A stretch of 64,000 bases of DNA, taken from NCBI GenBank assembly GCA_947462335.1, contig OX381708.1:4154001-4218000 (forward strand), given 5' to 3'. This document shows, in pieces, positions 8,820 to 21,798 of the stretch. Positions within the stretch are counted from its first letter, which is position 1. Every line of letters starts with the position of its first letter. This DNA is from Harmothoe impar (taxonomy: Eukaryota; Annelida; Polychaeta; Phyllodocida; Polynoidae). Position numbers and translations under genes: made by a program. Under the pieces are notes generated by a model, which was not told where the DNA came from, made no database searches, and saw only the letters and a program-made list of their open reading frames with translations.

Positions 8820-10247
8820 ATGTCGGCCTACGACGAGGCCTACCTGGAGGGTGACCTTGAGGCGGAGGAGACGCTGGAGGAGAGCCTGTTTGAGGTCATC
8901 TTTAGGAACGACCTGGAGGCGGCCACGTTACTGGTGACACAGAGTGACGTGGACGTGAGTCGGCCTAACGGGCGTGGTAAGACCATGCTGGGGCTGGCCG
9001 TGGAACACGAGCACGTGCCCATGGTGCGGATGTTGATGGAGAACGGGGCAGACATCAACCAGCCCAGTTTCTGCAGCAACGACTACAGCTTCCAGACCCC
9101 CGTGGTGACTGCCGCCCGCATCCAGCACGAGGAGCTGCTCACCATGTTCCTCACCCAGAAGTGTGAGCTGGACCGGGGGGCCGGCAAGGACGGCAAGTCG
9201 GCCCTCCAGTGGGCCGCCAGTCACGGTAACCTGGGCATGATGAAGGTGCTGTACGCGGCCGGGGCCGACGTCAACTGGACCGGTCCCTTCTGCAACACGG
9301 CCCTGCACTACGCCACTATAGCCAACAAGCCCGACATCGTCCAGTGGTTGCTGGAGAAGGGGGCGGAGGTGACGGTGAACGGGGAGGGGCGGTCTGCACT
9401 GCACATCGCGTGTGTCAAGGGCTACTCTGACATCATGAAGCAGCTGCTGCTGGCACGCTGCGAGGTGGACAGCTACGACTCGTTCGGCTTCAGCCCGTTC
9501 AGCCTGGCCTGTCTGCGCGGCCACCTGGACATGGTGCGGGACCTGATGCAGCACGCCCGGCCCGGCACCAAGTACAACATGGAGAACGCCCTGCACCGCG
9601 CCGCCGAGTGCGGCCATCTCGAGGTGCTCGAGTTCCTCATCCACAAAGGGGCCGACGTCAACTCTGTCAACAGCAGCGGGGAGTCGGCCTTGTCCATCGC
9701 GGCGCGCGGCCAGCCCGTGTCGGTCAAGCTGCTGCTGGAGAACAAGGCGGTGATCAACGTGGTGGACAAACGCGGCTACAGCCCCTTACAACACGCCATC
9801 CTGCGGGAGCAGATCGACGTGGCCGTGTGCCTCATCAAGCACGGCTCCAACCTGCACACCACCTCCTCCCTCATAGACTCTCCCCTACAGAGCGGCTACT
9901 CCACCTCCAACCCCCTGCTCATCAAGTGCCTCATCGACGCCGGCGTCACCCTCAGCACAGAGAAGTGGTTCACCGTCTACGCCTGTCAGACCAAGCTGCG
10001 GGAGCTGGACTTTCAGTACAACTCCCTGCGCTACCGCCACACCATCGACGCCCAGCGCGACGTGTGGCAGTGGGTGATGGGTAAGATCGGCAAGCCCCGC
10101 TCCCTGCTCGAGTCCTGCCGCACCGCCGCCCGCACCCAGCTCGTCACCTCCTCGGGCGGCAGGAGCATCCTGGCCAACATAGACCAACTCCCCCTGCCTA
10201 CCGCCCTCAAGAAATATCTTGCCCTCGAGGATTATTTCCGGATCTGA
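8820..10247 (+). CDS. ASB-like ankyrin/SOCS-box protein, copy 2
   Basis: Protein identical to copy 1, with N172 and N259, intact BC-box and LPLP motif. The acceptor tttgtag at 8804-8810 directly precedes the open frame, and the ATG is at 8820-8822. Unlike copy 1, its upstream region is in the window: TATA box at 8203-8210 and a conserved unassigned frame at 8268-8636, which may belong to its 5' exon. Confidence 0.93.
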   Translation: MSAYDEAYLEGDLEAEETLEESLFEVIFRNDLEAATLLVTQSDVDVSRPNGRGKTMLGLAVEHEHVPMVRMLMENGADINQPSFCSNDYSFQTPVVTAARIQHEELLTMFLTQKCELDRGAGKDGKSALQWAASHGNLGMMKVLYAAGADVNWTGPFCNTALHYATIANKPDIVQWLLEKGAEVTVNGEGRSALHIACVKGYSDIMKQLLLARCEVDSYDSFGFSPFSLACLRGHLDMVRDLMQHARPGTKYNMENALHRAAECGHLEVLEFLIHKGADVNSVNSSGESALSIAARGQPVSVKLLLENKAVINVVDKRGYSPLQHAILREQIDVAVCLIKHGSNLHTTSSLIDSPLQSGYSTSNPLLIKCLIDAGVTLSTEKWFTVYACQTKLRELDFQYNSLRYRHTIDAQRDVWQWVMGKIGKPRSLLESCRTAARTQLVTSSGGRSILANIDQLPLPTALKKYLALEDYFRI

Positions 10248-12997
10248 GGAATGCATCAGGAAGAACGCTCTGTGGTTGAGACGTTTGGCTAAGACAAAAA
10301 GACGCTGTATGAGGTGAAGTGGTTCTCCTTTACCTGAAACAGCTCTTATTAGTTTTGGTCTGAAGTTTGTTGGTTTGGAAAATGACAGAATGTGTTGTTG
10401 TACGATTGATGAAGCCTGTAAAATGTTTGAATACTGCCTTTGTGATGTGTAAGAGGTAGGTATAATGTTAGCACTTCATGAGCACCATGCCATCCTGAAG
10501 AGTTAAATAGATTTCAGTAGCAGGGCATTACATTGAACATGTTTAACATTTTTAGAACTAAAATATGTTCATATATAAACAACTCAGGACGTATTTCTAT
10601 CCAATGTACGTTCACACAATGTAGTCACACAATGTAAGCCAAAAGTATTTGATCTGGTCATCAATTTTGTCAGATGACTAAGCTATAGTAAACATGTCTG
10701 TCCATTTGTATCGTATTTTCACCACAACATCATTATTACAGTGGCAAACCGTGTATGCTTAAACTTGTGATAACGTGCCGCAGGTCAGATATTACAGAAT
10801 ACTTTGTGTGTGTCATCTAATTCACCATGACTTCATTCAACAGGCTGCACACATAGGGACTTACAAATACCAGAAATGACCCGGGTACCTTTTCTTGTCA
10901 GTGCCATGGGAAGTTACCAGAGACTTATTGCCATATATCCAGGTGCACTTCAGATTCCTAGTGGGAATCTGCAATTTGATGCTTGTATGAAATCTCAAAA
11001 AAGGGACATGTAAATCACAGGATGACGATGACCCCTGGCCATACCACACGACTGTCATGTCCGCTCATGTCAATATGCGCTTTCCTGTGATATGTCAAAT
11101 CTGAAAGATGTGATTCATGTCGCTTTGCTTTACATCTAACAAGAGTATAGAAATATAACCAATTCATAGCGTCTGGAATACTGCAAAAGTGGACAAATCA
11201 GTCAGAAAAAGAATTATCATGCTATAATATGGAACATTTACTGCATTAAGTTTATGGAAGATGGCTATGTTATTTGTATGTACACTGGTGAGGTTATCAT
11301 GAGGTACCCTTGTTCAGGAAGGCATGACAAGCCTTGGGGTGGAGAGTTCTGTTAAGACTATTCAATGCGTATTATCAAAGGGTACTCATAAAAGAACAGT
11401 ATTCATTGAATGTTCAACTTTCTTTAGATGTAAGGTTTTCAAGATTTAATATGTCCAGATGTTCCTTTGTTCATATTTGAGCAGCTAGACAGAAAGGATG
11501 AGCCATGCCAACATCTTTATAATTTGACTTTAGAAAAAGTAAACAGCCATCCAGTGGAGATCGAATTATGATAAGGTGTAAGGTGGGTGAAGATGTCTTA
11601 TGTTTTCTGGGATATGTGGATGGTGAGAGACTAGGATATTGAGTTTTATTTATAAATGCCTGTATTATAGTGTATATATCATGTGAGTAGTCTATCAGTA
11701 AGGTATATGATGCACTTAGTCTTTAGAAGCTGATGATGGTTGATCTTACTCTTTAAGGCACAAACTAACTTGCTAGTACTGTGTTGATGGATCATACTGG
11801 CCCTTCGGCTGTAGCGCCGCAATAACACATGAATCGGAGCACACCAGGATACACAATGTGTGTCACAAAATATAATGAAGACCTCATGATTTAACAGTGA
11901 TGAAATCAAAACGAGTAAGTGAAATGCATTTTTTACATGTACCATGAAAAGATCAATTGAATAGAAAAATGTATATATTTCTAAAAAGAAAGTGACATGA
12001 GAAGACTATGGAACCACCCTTTATTGTTTGATTCAGAATAAGGCTTAATGTACATATACCATTAGCTAGAGACAACAGAGATTTTGTTACCACTGTACAA
12101 TAAACTTCATTACCAGGCTTGCTGTTTCTTTTGTCCGTAAATGATTATCTAAAAAATAGTATGGAGATCTCTTAAGTGGAGTAAGAAGATCACCCCATAG
12201 CACAGAATACAGAAACACTATTACTTTGATACAAATTTTGTATGTAGATATACCAATAAGAAGACCACACAGTGCACTACGAGGTAAGTTTCTGATCTGT
12301 ATGAAAGATTTGATCAATCCATGGTTATTATTTCTATGATATATTTTGAACATCTTCACAAGGTGATTTTGGTATTATATACCAGTAGTTCTGTTATCAA
12401 TCAGTCAATATACGTACCTGAAATGAACACATCTTTTCTAAATCACTCAGTTTATTCATATATTTGATACAGTATGGAAGCGACCATCATCTCAGTAACA
12501 TCTCATCACTTTTTTTCTAAAGCCTGGTGCATAGTGTGGCAATGAATTCTTTTCCTATACAGTGTATATTATAGACATGAGATGTGTTAAATATCACTAT
12601 AAGTTATCAAATAATACACAGCGGAATGTAATATAACTTGGTCTGTTCAAGCGATACTGATGGCTCCCGATTCAATATAACAAAGACACACCAAAAAAGA
12701 AAAAATTTGAAAAAATGATGGGAGTGAGCAAAAATCTTTTTCTCTTAAACATAAATTTCATGAGTTAACAGGTGATTCCATCTGGCAAGAAAGCATAATT
12801 TAATCTCAAACTCCTGTAATTAGTAAAGTCTTTCACATATAAAAGAGTTTCTAATACTCATTTGACACATGCATAAGAAATGGCATGGTATGTTTTGCAG
12901 GTCAATATTAGTTCACACACACCTACATTTACCAGTATATATGCATGTCTAGTTCTGGGGGCATATTGCATAATTTAAGCCTGCAATATGATACAGG
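10248..12997. other. U2 spacer between ASB and DUF6314-like exons
   Basis: Same as the U1 spacer at 1447-4196; no further gene seen. Confidence 0.6.
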
Positions 12998-13774
12998 CTA
13001 GGATAGCTTCTTCACATAGTTTGTCTCAATAGAGTAGGACTTGTGAGGTCCTGTGACCGTCCAGCAGATAGAGAACCCAGCCTGGTCCTGTATAGAGAAC
13101 TCTCCCTCGTACACGTCAGGGTCACAGTAATGGGTGCACTGAGAGCGCACTGCGCCCAGCTCCCCCTGGCCACCCTCGTCTACGTCCGGGAACCTCAGGT
13201 CATGGAAGTGCTGCCCGGGGCTGAAGCAGCAGCTGAGGGGGCTGCCCGGCACTGTGTACGGATCCAGCACCGCTGCTGACCGGTCCTTAGCGCTGCAGTG
13301 GTACACGCTGATCTCCGCAGCCAGCCACTGGTCAGCGCCTGCCCCTGGGAAGCAGTAGAGGTACTGGCGGTTAACGAGTGTTGCGGGGCTCAGGTCTGAC
13401 TCGTGGTTGTTCAACATGCCCTGTTCTCGGTACAACAAAGATGGCTGCTTCACCTGCTGCTGTTGTTGCCTGCTGGGCGACTCCCTCACTGATGCACTGC
13501 CCTCTTCTGATGTCTGCCCCTTACACACCCCTGCCGGACTGGTCCATTCAGCCTCACCACCCTCCTCTGACGCCTGCCTCTTACGCACCCCTGCCGGACT
13601 GGTCCAATCAGGCTCGGGGGTGTCAGGAGTGCAGACCCAGGGGGTGAAGGAGGCCTGCCCGCTGCTGATGGAGGCCAGGAGGCGGTGTGGGGGCTGCAGC
13701 GTGCACACCTGTCGCTTGAACGTCCACAGGCCGTGGAAGTACGCCCACAGCCTGCCCCCCGCCATGTTCTCCAT
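12998..13774 (-). CDS. DUF6314-like protein, copy 2 (258 aa, 2 repeats)
   Basis: Identical protein to copy 1, with GLWTFKR, FHDL, the C-x-H-x-C-D-P-D-x-Y block and W-x-V-x-G-P-x-K all present. Two 20-residue repeats are encoded at 13502-13610. The acceptor tttcag is one base before the ATG. Confidence 0.78.
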   Translation of the reverse strand: MENMAGGRLWAYFHGLWTFKRQVCTLQPPHRLLASISSGQASFTPWVCTPDTPEPDWTSPAGVRKRQASEEGGEAEWTSPAGVCKGQTSEEGSASVRESPSRQQQQQVKQPSLLYREQGMLNNHESDLSPATLVNRQYLYCFPGAGADQWLAAEISVYHCSAKDRSAAVLDPYTVPGSPLSCCFSPGQHFHDLRFPDVDEGGQGELGAVRSQCTHYCDPDVYEGEFSIQDQAGFSICWTVTGPHKSYSIETNYVKKLS

Positions 13775-14435
13775 GCTGAAAGGTACAAAGCAATGTATAT
13801 GTTTGTGTGGTTTGTTTTAGCAATATTTGACATTTTAAGGGAGTGTTCAGGCAAGCCAAAACAAAGTGAAAGTTTTCATAATGTTTAGCTGTACACACCT
13901 AAACAAATTTAGGGCATTGGGTATGGCAAAATTGCCAACTTGGGTCAACTCATGACTAAAATTCTTTGCTTTGCTTTTTGGCTGTAGTTTAATCATCATT
14001 GAGATAGGTAAATTCAATTGATACATTAATACAAATAAGGGTATAACACATTCAAACATTATATGCAGCCCTTAAGGGTTAATAACATTCGGTATAGTTG
14101 TTGCCTTCATTGTCTGTCTCCCTAATTTTGTCACATTACTGACTGGGGGTAGATGTTTGACAATGTATCTATAGACGTGAAAGTAATCATGGTAGTGGCT
14201 ACTCTGTCATGTGGATACCCATGATATTAGTGCTGCCCCCTCCCCTGGACCGTGCCAGCCCCACAAAGGGTGTGAGTATTTCTTGACAACAAGGGGGGCC
14301 CATGTATCCTAACAACAGGGTGTAGTGCATTAGTTAATGCACTATGCAGCCCTTGAGAGGTTAAAGCAGCACTATCAACTACACTACATGTGGTTGTGTA
14401 AGGCGTTGACTACCTGCTTAATGTACATTCACCAC

Positions 14436-14658
14436 CACCGTAAAACCCCGCCTTTAAGACAGATTTATTTTGGGATTTATTTTTCCTCCAAGACGGATTT
14501 TTATCTCAAAATATGGGGTCGTCTTAAAGGAGGGGTTTCATTATATAGTATTAAAGAGAGAACCATTTTAAAGTCTTTTTTCTACAAGACGGATTTTCAT
14601 CTCAAAGTAGGGGGTCGTCTTAAAGGCGGGGTCGTCTTAAAGGAGGGGTTTTACGGTA
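14436..14658. mobile_element. MITE-like element in U2
   Basis: Same insertion, at the same site, as in U1, so it was copied with the cassette and did not insert independently. Confidence 0.82.
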
Positions 14659-14960
14659 GTTAGAAACAGAAGAGATTTTGTTACCACTGTACAATGAACA
14701 CCATTACCAAGCTTGCTGTTCATTTTGTCTTTACTTTATGATACTATGCTGGATGAACAATATAAAGCCATGTTCTGCTCCGGGTGAGATTGTGGTGCCA
14801 TCTAGAGGGATAGAGCTCAGAAAGAGCAGTGAGACTGTGGTGGGGGATATGCTTGCATTGGTGCAGCACGCTGTGCTTAAAGGGTTAACTTGTTGTTAAA
14901 TGACCACTCCCTGAAGTTATCAAATTGGATAAAATAAAAATAAAAACATGTTTCTTACAG

Positions 14961-15411
14961 AACTGTCATTTGCTCAGCTGTTTACCAAGGGATTTTCAAA
15001 ATTCATAGTTCCCTGAAAAGAGGAGATACAGGGCAACAATGGCAGATGCAGCCACATTATCTAAAGGCGATAACAAGGCCGGGGAGGCGCAAATACCTGG
15101 CAAGAGGAGATTCAGGGCTACAAGTGCATTTGCAGCCACAGCGCCTAGAGGTGATGATAGGGCCGGGGCAAGCATAGAAACGCAAATTTTCGGCACTCGG
15201 AAATTGTGAAAAAGTTGTTAAAATCATTTCTAAGAAAAGTCTCATTTCCTCAGCTGTTTACCAACCGATTTTCGAAATTCAAAGTTTCCTGAAAAGAGGA
15301 GATTCAGGACTACAACCCCCAATGCAGCCACAGTCTCCACAGGCCATAGTAAGGCCAGCGCGGACGACGATACGCAAATTTTCGGCACTCGGAAATTGTG
15401 AGAAAAGCTCT
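14961..15411. repeat. ~195-bp tandem repeat block, U2
   Basis: Same as U1, including the shortened middle copy. Confidence 0.85.
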
Positions 15412-15551
15412 AATGTAGGCTAGAGAAGGCATCCATCTATCCTGGCAGATTACAGCAGCCAAAGACAAAGTGCTGTGACTTACTGTTAGCTAGGAGTGGT
15501 GTGTGAAGAGGGGCAAGTGTGTTTTTGGTTGTTTGTTGCTGTGGGAGATGA

Positions 15552-15631
15552 TGAGAAGACTGTGGCCAAGTTTGGTGTGGGGTGAGGGTCATGAGAAGAC
15601 TGTGGCCAAGTTTGGTGTGGGGGGTGAGTGA
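15552..15631. repeat. 40-bp tandem duplication, 2 copies (U2)
   Basis: Same as U1 6751-6830. Confidence 0.9.
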
Positions 15632-16022
15632 GTGCATAATTAGGGAAAGAATCAGTCTGCAGTGAATACCAGATGAGTTCTGAGTGGTCTAAATAGTTTG
15701 GTATTTTTTTTGAAATTGTGTTAGAGATGACAAAGGAGCCAGAATCAATTATCATCATCATGAGTGACCTATATAGGCATGGTTGTTTGTTGTGAAGGAC
15801 TTCTTTGGGGGTCCATTTGGGTTGGGTCAGAAATGAAATGATTCACTTCCAAGATGGCTGACCATGCAGGTTTGTTGACATGATTCTGTGACCAGCATAC
15901 TATTATGTTGGTGGATGGGTGGATATTGCTTAGGAAGGATTTAATAATATGACCTCTGTCTGTTGTTAGTGTGAGAGGTTGCTACTCTTTCTTGATCTTG
16001 ATGTAAAAATTACAGTTAAAAC

Positions 16023-16599
16023 ATGTCTTGTTCAAAAAAGGCCTTTGACTTTTCAGACCAAATTTTCCCAAGATCACTGTTATGGATTATGTCATGTTAC
16101 ACAAGTTGTGGCCAGGTTCCCCATGACCCCAGTGACAGCTTGATTACTTTTTTGGTTCATAGTATAAAAAGAACTTATCCCAGTGAAGATAGAGTGGAAA
16201 ACCCATTTGAAGCTATTTCCTCTACAGGTGTCTTCCAGCCTGAACTCAAGCGCTGGTGTGACGAGCAACTCACTTTGATCCATAACCGTTGTGTGGAGGG
16301 AGGGGGTGGTTGCCTCTTGTGGACGGGGGCAGCAAGCGGCAAGGGTAAAGACAATAGATACGGCGTGAAGGCTGTTACTAAAGTAGAGCTAGGCCTGAAA
16401 AACAAGCCAATGTCGGTCCACAGACTGGTCTACATGTTGAAGCACTACGAACCGAGTTTCCTATCTCTGCCATACCACGTTGTGCGCGGAAAGCAACCAC
16501 CTCACCCTTGAGACCCCGAGTATGAATGCCGAACGGCGGACCTGCAATCTGATGCGTCACTGTTCAAAGGCTCACAACCCATTTTGCCTGTTACCATAA
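16023..16599 (+). pseudogene. His-Cys box endonuclease, broken copy (U2)
   Basis: Carries the same 32-bp loss as U1, removing the catalytic histidine block from the frame. It differs from U1 by one residue in the upstream part (Gly for Asp in the SCxQVP segment) and one silent change. Confidence 0.82.
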
Positions 16600-16726
16600 C
16601 AGTGCAAATGGTAGTGAATCCAACTCATATATTCTAGATTAAGGTGTTCTTTCGGTGTTCGTGTTTGATATTTACATGTCGATGGGACTTGGGAAAGTAT
16701 AGCCAGAAGGTGAAGTGATTCAAGCT

Positions 16727-16976
16727 GGGCCGCTTCCTTGTCTGAGGCCAGGTAATCCCTGCCGCTAGGCCGCGTCCCCGTCTGACGTCCAGGATAAGCC
16801 TGCCGCTAACGTGCGTCCTTGTCTGACGTTCAGGGAAGCCTGCCGCTAACGTGCGTCCTTGTCTGACGTTCAGGGAAGTCTGCCGCTAAGGTGCGTCCTT
16901 GTTTGACACCCAAGTGAACCCTCCCCCTAGTGTATCCTTGTCTGACGTCCAGGGAAACCCTGCCATTAACGTGCGC
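16727..16976. repeat. ~40-bp promoter-proximal tandem array, 6 copies (U2)
   Basis: Same as U1 7926-8175, with TGACGT motifs, upstream of the TATA box at 17004. Confidence 0.9.
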
Positions 16977-17003
16977 TAAAGGCTATTCCTGTACTTGGAC
17001 CTC

Positions 17004-17011
17004 TATAAAAG
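17004..17011 (+). promoter_or_regulatory. TATA box, probable promoter of ASB copy 3
   Basis: TATAAAAG, at the same position in the cassette as 8203-8210. Confidence 0.6.
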
Positions 17012-17620
17012 ACGGACACGAGGCCTATACTTGGACTTGAAGTGGATACCCTTATTAAAACCTAATGAAAGCTGACTCCTGGACTTGAACCTGAAGTTGA
17101 TACTCTTAAAAACAACTCACAAAAGGTCAATACTACACTTGAGCCAGCATCAGGACAAGCAGCAGCCTGTAATAATAATCAACTCTTTGAGGCTATAAGA
17201 CAACCTGACGGTTCACCCAGACCTCGTGCTCGGCAAAATCAAAGTGTCGGAAAAGAGCCGTTCACACCTCCATGGGATGTAATATCGGACACGTTTGATT
17301 TAATTGCGCTGTTGTTTACCACTGGATCGGCGCAGAGCCGTCGAGTGGCTAGCTCCACTCCTTCTATGAGAAAAAATAGAAAAACCAAAAAATTGGCCAA
17401 GCCCTTCGGGACTTTGGCCTATGCAGCAGAGATTTGACTGTTTTCCGGTTTTACTATTCCCGGAGGTCCCCGAAAGTTAATTGACAGACACCAGTGTAGA
17501 GAAACACATTCTTAACCGTAATTTTCGTCAGTGAATGAAATTTAGTTTTGCAGAATGAAAGAATGAGTGCATCTGAAGTTTGTTGTAACCTTTGTGTATG
17601 TCTATTTGTAGGTGGCCAAG

Positions 17621-19048
17621 ATGTCGGCCTACGACGAGGCCTACCTGGAGGGTGACCTTGAGGCGGAGGAGACGCTGGAGGAGAGCCTGTTTGAGGTCAT
17701 CTTTAGGAACGACCTGGAGGCGGCCACGTTACTGGTGACACAGAGTGACGTGGACGTGAGTCGGCCTAACGGGCGTGGTAAGACCATGCTGGGGCTGGCC
17801 GTGGAACACGAGCACGTGCCCATGGTGCGGATGTTGATGGAGAACGGGGCAGACATCAACCAGCCCAGTTTCTGCAGCAACGACTACAGCTTCCAGACCC
17901 CCGTGGTGACTGCCGCCCGCATCCAGCACGAGGAGCTGCTCACCATGTTCCTCACCCAGAAGTGTGAGCTGGACCGGGGGGCCGGCAAGGACGGCAAGTC
18001 GGCCCTCCAGTGGGCCGCCAGTCACGGTAACCTGGGCATGATGAAGGTGCTGTACGCGGCCGGGGCCGACGTCAACTGGACCGGTCCCTTCTGCAACACG
18101 GCCCTGCACTACGCCACTATAGCCAACAAGCCCGACATCGTCCAGTGGTTGCTGGAGAAGGGGGCGGAGGTGACGGTGAACGGGGAGGGGCGGTCTGCAC
18201 TGCACATCGCGTGTGTCAAGGGCTACTCTGACATCATGAAGCAGCTGCTGCTGGCACGCTGCGAGGTGGACAGCTACGACTCGTTCGGCTTCAGCCCGTT
18301 CAGCCTGGCCTGTCTGCGCGGCCACCTGGACATGGTGCGGGACCTGATGCAGCACGCCCGGCCCGGCACCAAGTACAACATGGAGAACGCCCTGCACCGC
18401 GCCGCCGAGTGCGGCCATCTCGAGGTGCTCGAGTTCCTCATCCACAAAGGGGCCGACGTCAACTCTGTCAACAGCAGCGGGGAGTCGGCCTTGTCCATCG
18501 CGGCGCGCGGCCAGCCCGTGTCGGTCAAGCTGCTGCTGGAGAACAAGGCGGTGATCAACGTGGTGGACAAACGCGGCTACAGCCCCTTACAACACGCCAT
18601 CCTGCGGGAGCAGATCGACGTGGCCGTGTGCCTCATCAAGCACGGCTCCAACCTGCACACCACCTCCTCCCTCATAGACTCTCCCCTACAGAGCGGCTAC
18701 TCCACCTCCAACCCCCTGCTCATCAAGTGCCTCATCGACGCCGGCGTCACCCTCAGCACAGAGAAGTGGTTCACCGTCTACGCCTGTCAGACCAAGCTGC
18801 GGGAGCTGGACTTTCAGTACAACTCCCTGCGCTACCGCCACACCATCGACGCCCAGCGCGACGTGTGGCAGTGGGTGATGGGTAAGATCGGCAAGCCCCG
18901 CTCCCTGCTCGAGTCCTGCCGCACCGCCGCCCGCACCCAGCTCGTCACCTCCTCGGGCGGCAGGAGCATCCTGGCCAACATAGACCAACTCCCCCTGCCT
19001 ACCGCCCTCAAGAAATATCTTGCCCTCGAGGATTATTTCCGGATCTGA
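17621..19048 (+). CDS. ASB-like ankyrin/SOCS-box protein, copy 3
   Basis: Protein identical to copies 1 and 2. BC-box, LPLP Cul5 box and all ankyrin repeats are intact. The acceptor ends at 17611 and the ATG is at 17621-17623. TATA box at 17004-17011. Confidence 0.93.
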   Translation: MSAYDEAYLEGDLEAEETLEESLFEVIFRNDLEAATLLVTQSDVDVSRPNGRGKTMLGLAVEHEHVPMVRMLMENGADINQPSFCSNDYSFQTPVVTAARIQHEELLTMFLTQKCELDRGAGKDGKSALQWAASHGNLGMMKVLYAAGADVNWTGPFCNTALHYATIANKPDIVQWLLEKGAEVTVNGEGRSALHIACVKGYSDIMKQLLLARCEVDSYDSFGFSPFSLACLRGHLDMVRDLMQHARPGTKYNMENALHRAAECGHLEVLEFLIHKGADVNSVNSSGESALSIAARGQPVSVKLLLENKAVINVVDKRGYSPLQHAILREQIDVAVCLIKHGSNLHTTSSLIDSPLQSGYSTSNPLLIKCLIDAGVTLSTEKWFTVYACQTKLRELDFQYNSLRYRHTIDAQRDVWQWVMGKIGKPRSLLESCRTAARTQLVTSSGGRSILANIDQLPLPTALKKYLALEDYFRI

Positions 19049-21798
19049 GGAATGCATCAGGAAGAACGCTCTGTGGTTGAGACGTTTGGCTAAGACAAAA
19101 AGACGCTGTATGAGGTGAAGTGGTTCTCCTTTACCTGAAACAGCTCTTATTAGTTTTGGTCTGAAGTTTGTTGGTTTGGAAAATGACAGAATGTGTTGTT
19201 GTACGATTGATGAAGCCTGTAAAATGTTTGAATACTGCCTTTGTGATGTGTAAGAGGTAGGTATAATGTTAGCACTTCATGAGCACCATGCCATCCTGAA
19301 GAGTTAAATAGATTTCAGTAGCAGGGCATTACATTGAACATGTTTAACATTTTTAGAACTAAAATATGTTCATATATAAACAACTCAGGACGTATTTCTA
19401 TCCAATGTACGTTCACACAATGTAGTCACACAATGTAAGCCAAAAGTATTTGATCTGGTCATCAATTTTGTCAGATGACTAAGCTATAGTAAACATGTCT
19501 GTCCATTTGTATCGTATTTTCACCACAACATCATTATTACAGTGGCAAACCGTGTATGCTTAAACTTGTGATAACGTGCCGCAGGTCAGATATTACAGAA
19601 TACTTTGTGTGTGTCATCTAATTCACCATGACTTCATTCAACAGGCTGCACACATAGGGACTTACAAATACCAGAAATGACCCGGGTACCTTTTCTTGTC
19701 AGTGCCATGGGAAGTTACCAGAGACTTATTGCCATATATCCAGGTGCACTTCAGATTCCTAGTGGGAATCTGCAATTTGATGCTTGTATGAAATCTCAAA
19801 AAAGGGACATGTAAATCACAGGATGACGATGACCCCTGGCCATACCACACGACTGTCATGTCCGCTCATGTCAATATGCGCTTTCCTGTGATATGTCAAA
19901 TCTGAAAGATGTGATTCATGTCGCTTTGCTTTACATCTAACAAGAGTATAGAAATATAACCAATTCATAGCGTCTGGAATACTGCAAAAGTGGACAAATC
20001 AGTCAGAAAAAGAATTATCATGCTATAATATGGAACATTTACTGCATTAAGTTTATGGAAGATGGCTATGTTATTTGTATGTACACTGGTGAGGTTATCA
20101 TGAGGTACCCTTGTTCAGGAAGGCATGACAAGCCTTGGGGTGGAGAGTTCTGTTAAGACTATTCAATGCGTATTATCAAAGGGTACTCATAAAAGAACAG
20201 TATTCATTGAATGTTCAACTTTCTTTAGATGTAAGGTTTTCAAGATTTAATATGTCCAGATGTTCCTTTGTTCATATTTGAGCAGCTAGACAGAAAGGAT
20301 GAGCCATGCCAACATCTTTATAATTTGACTTTAGAAAAAGTAAACAGCCATCCAGTGGAGATCGAATTATGATAAGGTGTAAGGTGGGTGAAGATGTCTT
20401 ATGTTTTCTGGGATATGTGGATGGTGAGAGACTAGGATATTGAGTTTTATTTATAAATGCCTGTATTATAGTGTATATATCATGTGAGTAGTCTATCAGT
20501 AAGGTATATGATGCACTTAGTCTTTAGAAGCTGATGATGGTTGATCTTACTCTTTAAGGCACAAACTAACTTGCTAGTACTGTGTTGATGGATCATACTG
20601 GCCCTTCGGCTGTAGCGCCGCAATAACACATGAATCGGAGCACACCAGGATACACAATGTGTGTCACAAAATATAATGAAGACCTCATGATTTAACAGTG
20701 ATGAAATCAAAACGAGTAAGTGAAATGCATTTTTTACATGTACCATGAAAAGATCAATTGAATAGAAAAATGTATATATTTCTAAAAAGAAAGTGACATG
20801 AGAAGACTATGGAACCACCCTTTATTGTTTGATTCAGAATAAGGCTTAATGTACATATACCATTAGCTAGAGACAACAGAGATTTTGTTACCACTGTACA
20901 ATAAACTTCATTACCAGGCTTGCTGTTTCTTTTGTCCGTAAATGATTATCTAAAAAATAGTATGGAGATCTCTTAAGTGGAGTAAGAAGATCACCCCATA
21001 GCACAGAATACAGAAACACTATTACTTTGATACAAATTTTGTATGTAGATATACCAATAAGAAGACCACACAGTGCACTACGAGGTAAGTTTCTGATCTG
21101 TATGAAAGATTTGATCAATCCATGGTTATTATTTCTATGATATATTTTGAACATCTTCACAAGGTGATTTTGGTATTATATACCAGTAGTTCTGTTATCA
21201 ATCAGTCAATATACGTACCTGAAATGAACACATCTTTTCTAAATCACTCAGTTTATTCATATATTTGATACAGTATGGAAGCGACCATCATCTCAGTAAC
21301 ATCTCATCACTTTTTTTCTAAAGCCTGGTGCATAGTGTGGCAATGAATTCTTTTCCTATACAGTGTATATTATAGACATGAGATGTGTTAAATATCACTA
21401 TAAGTTATCAAATAATACACAGCGGAATGTAATATAACTTGGTCTGTTCAAGCGATACTGATGGCTCCCGATTCAATATAACAAAGACACACCAAAAAAG
21501 AAAAAATTTGAAAAAATGATGGGAGTGAGCAAAAATCTTTTTCTCTTAAACATAAATTTCATGAGTTAACAGGTGATTCCATCTGGCAAGAAAGCATAAT
21601 TTAATCTCAAACTCCTGTAATTAGTAAAGTCTTTCACATATAAAAGAGTTTCTAATACTCATTTGACACATGCATAAGAAATGGCATGGTATGTTTTGCA
21701 GGTCAATATTAGTTCACACACACCTACATTTACCAGTATATATGCATGTCTAGTTCTGGGGGCATATTGCATAATTTAAGCCTGCAATATGATACAGG
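19049..21798. other. U3 spacer between ASB and DUF6314-like exons
   Basis: Same as U1 1447-4196; no gene seen. Confidence 0.6.

Larger units (their letters stand above)
13775..16022. other. U2 spacer upstream of endonuclease
   Basis: Same layout as 4974-7221 in U1: palindrome, MITE, 195-bp block and 40-bp duplication. No gene seen. Confidence 0.6.
8811..17611. repeat. Tandem cassette unit U2 (8,801 bp)
   Basis: Same content and length as U1. I found no difference from U3 in the stretches I compared. Confidence 0.97.
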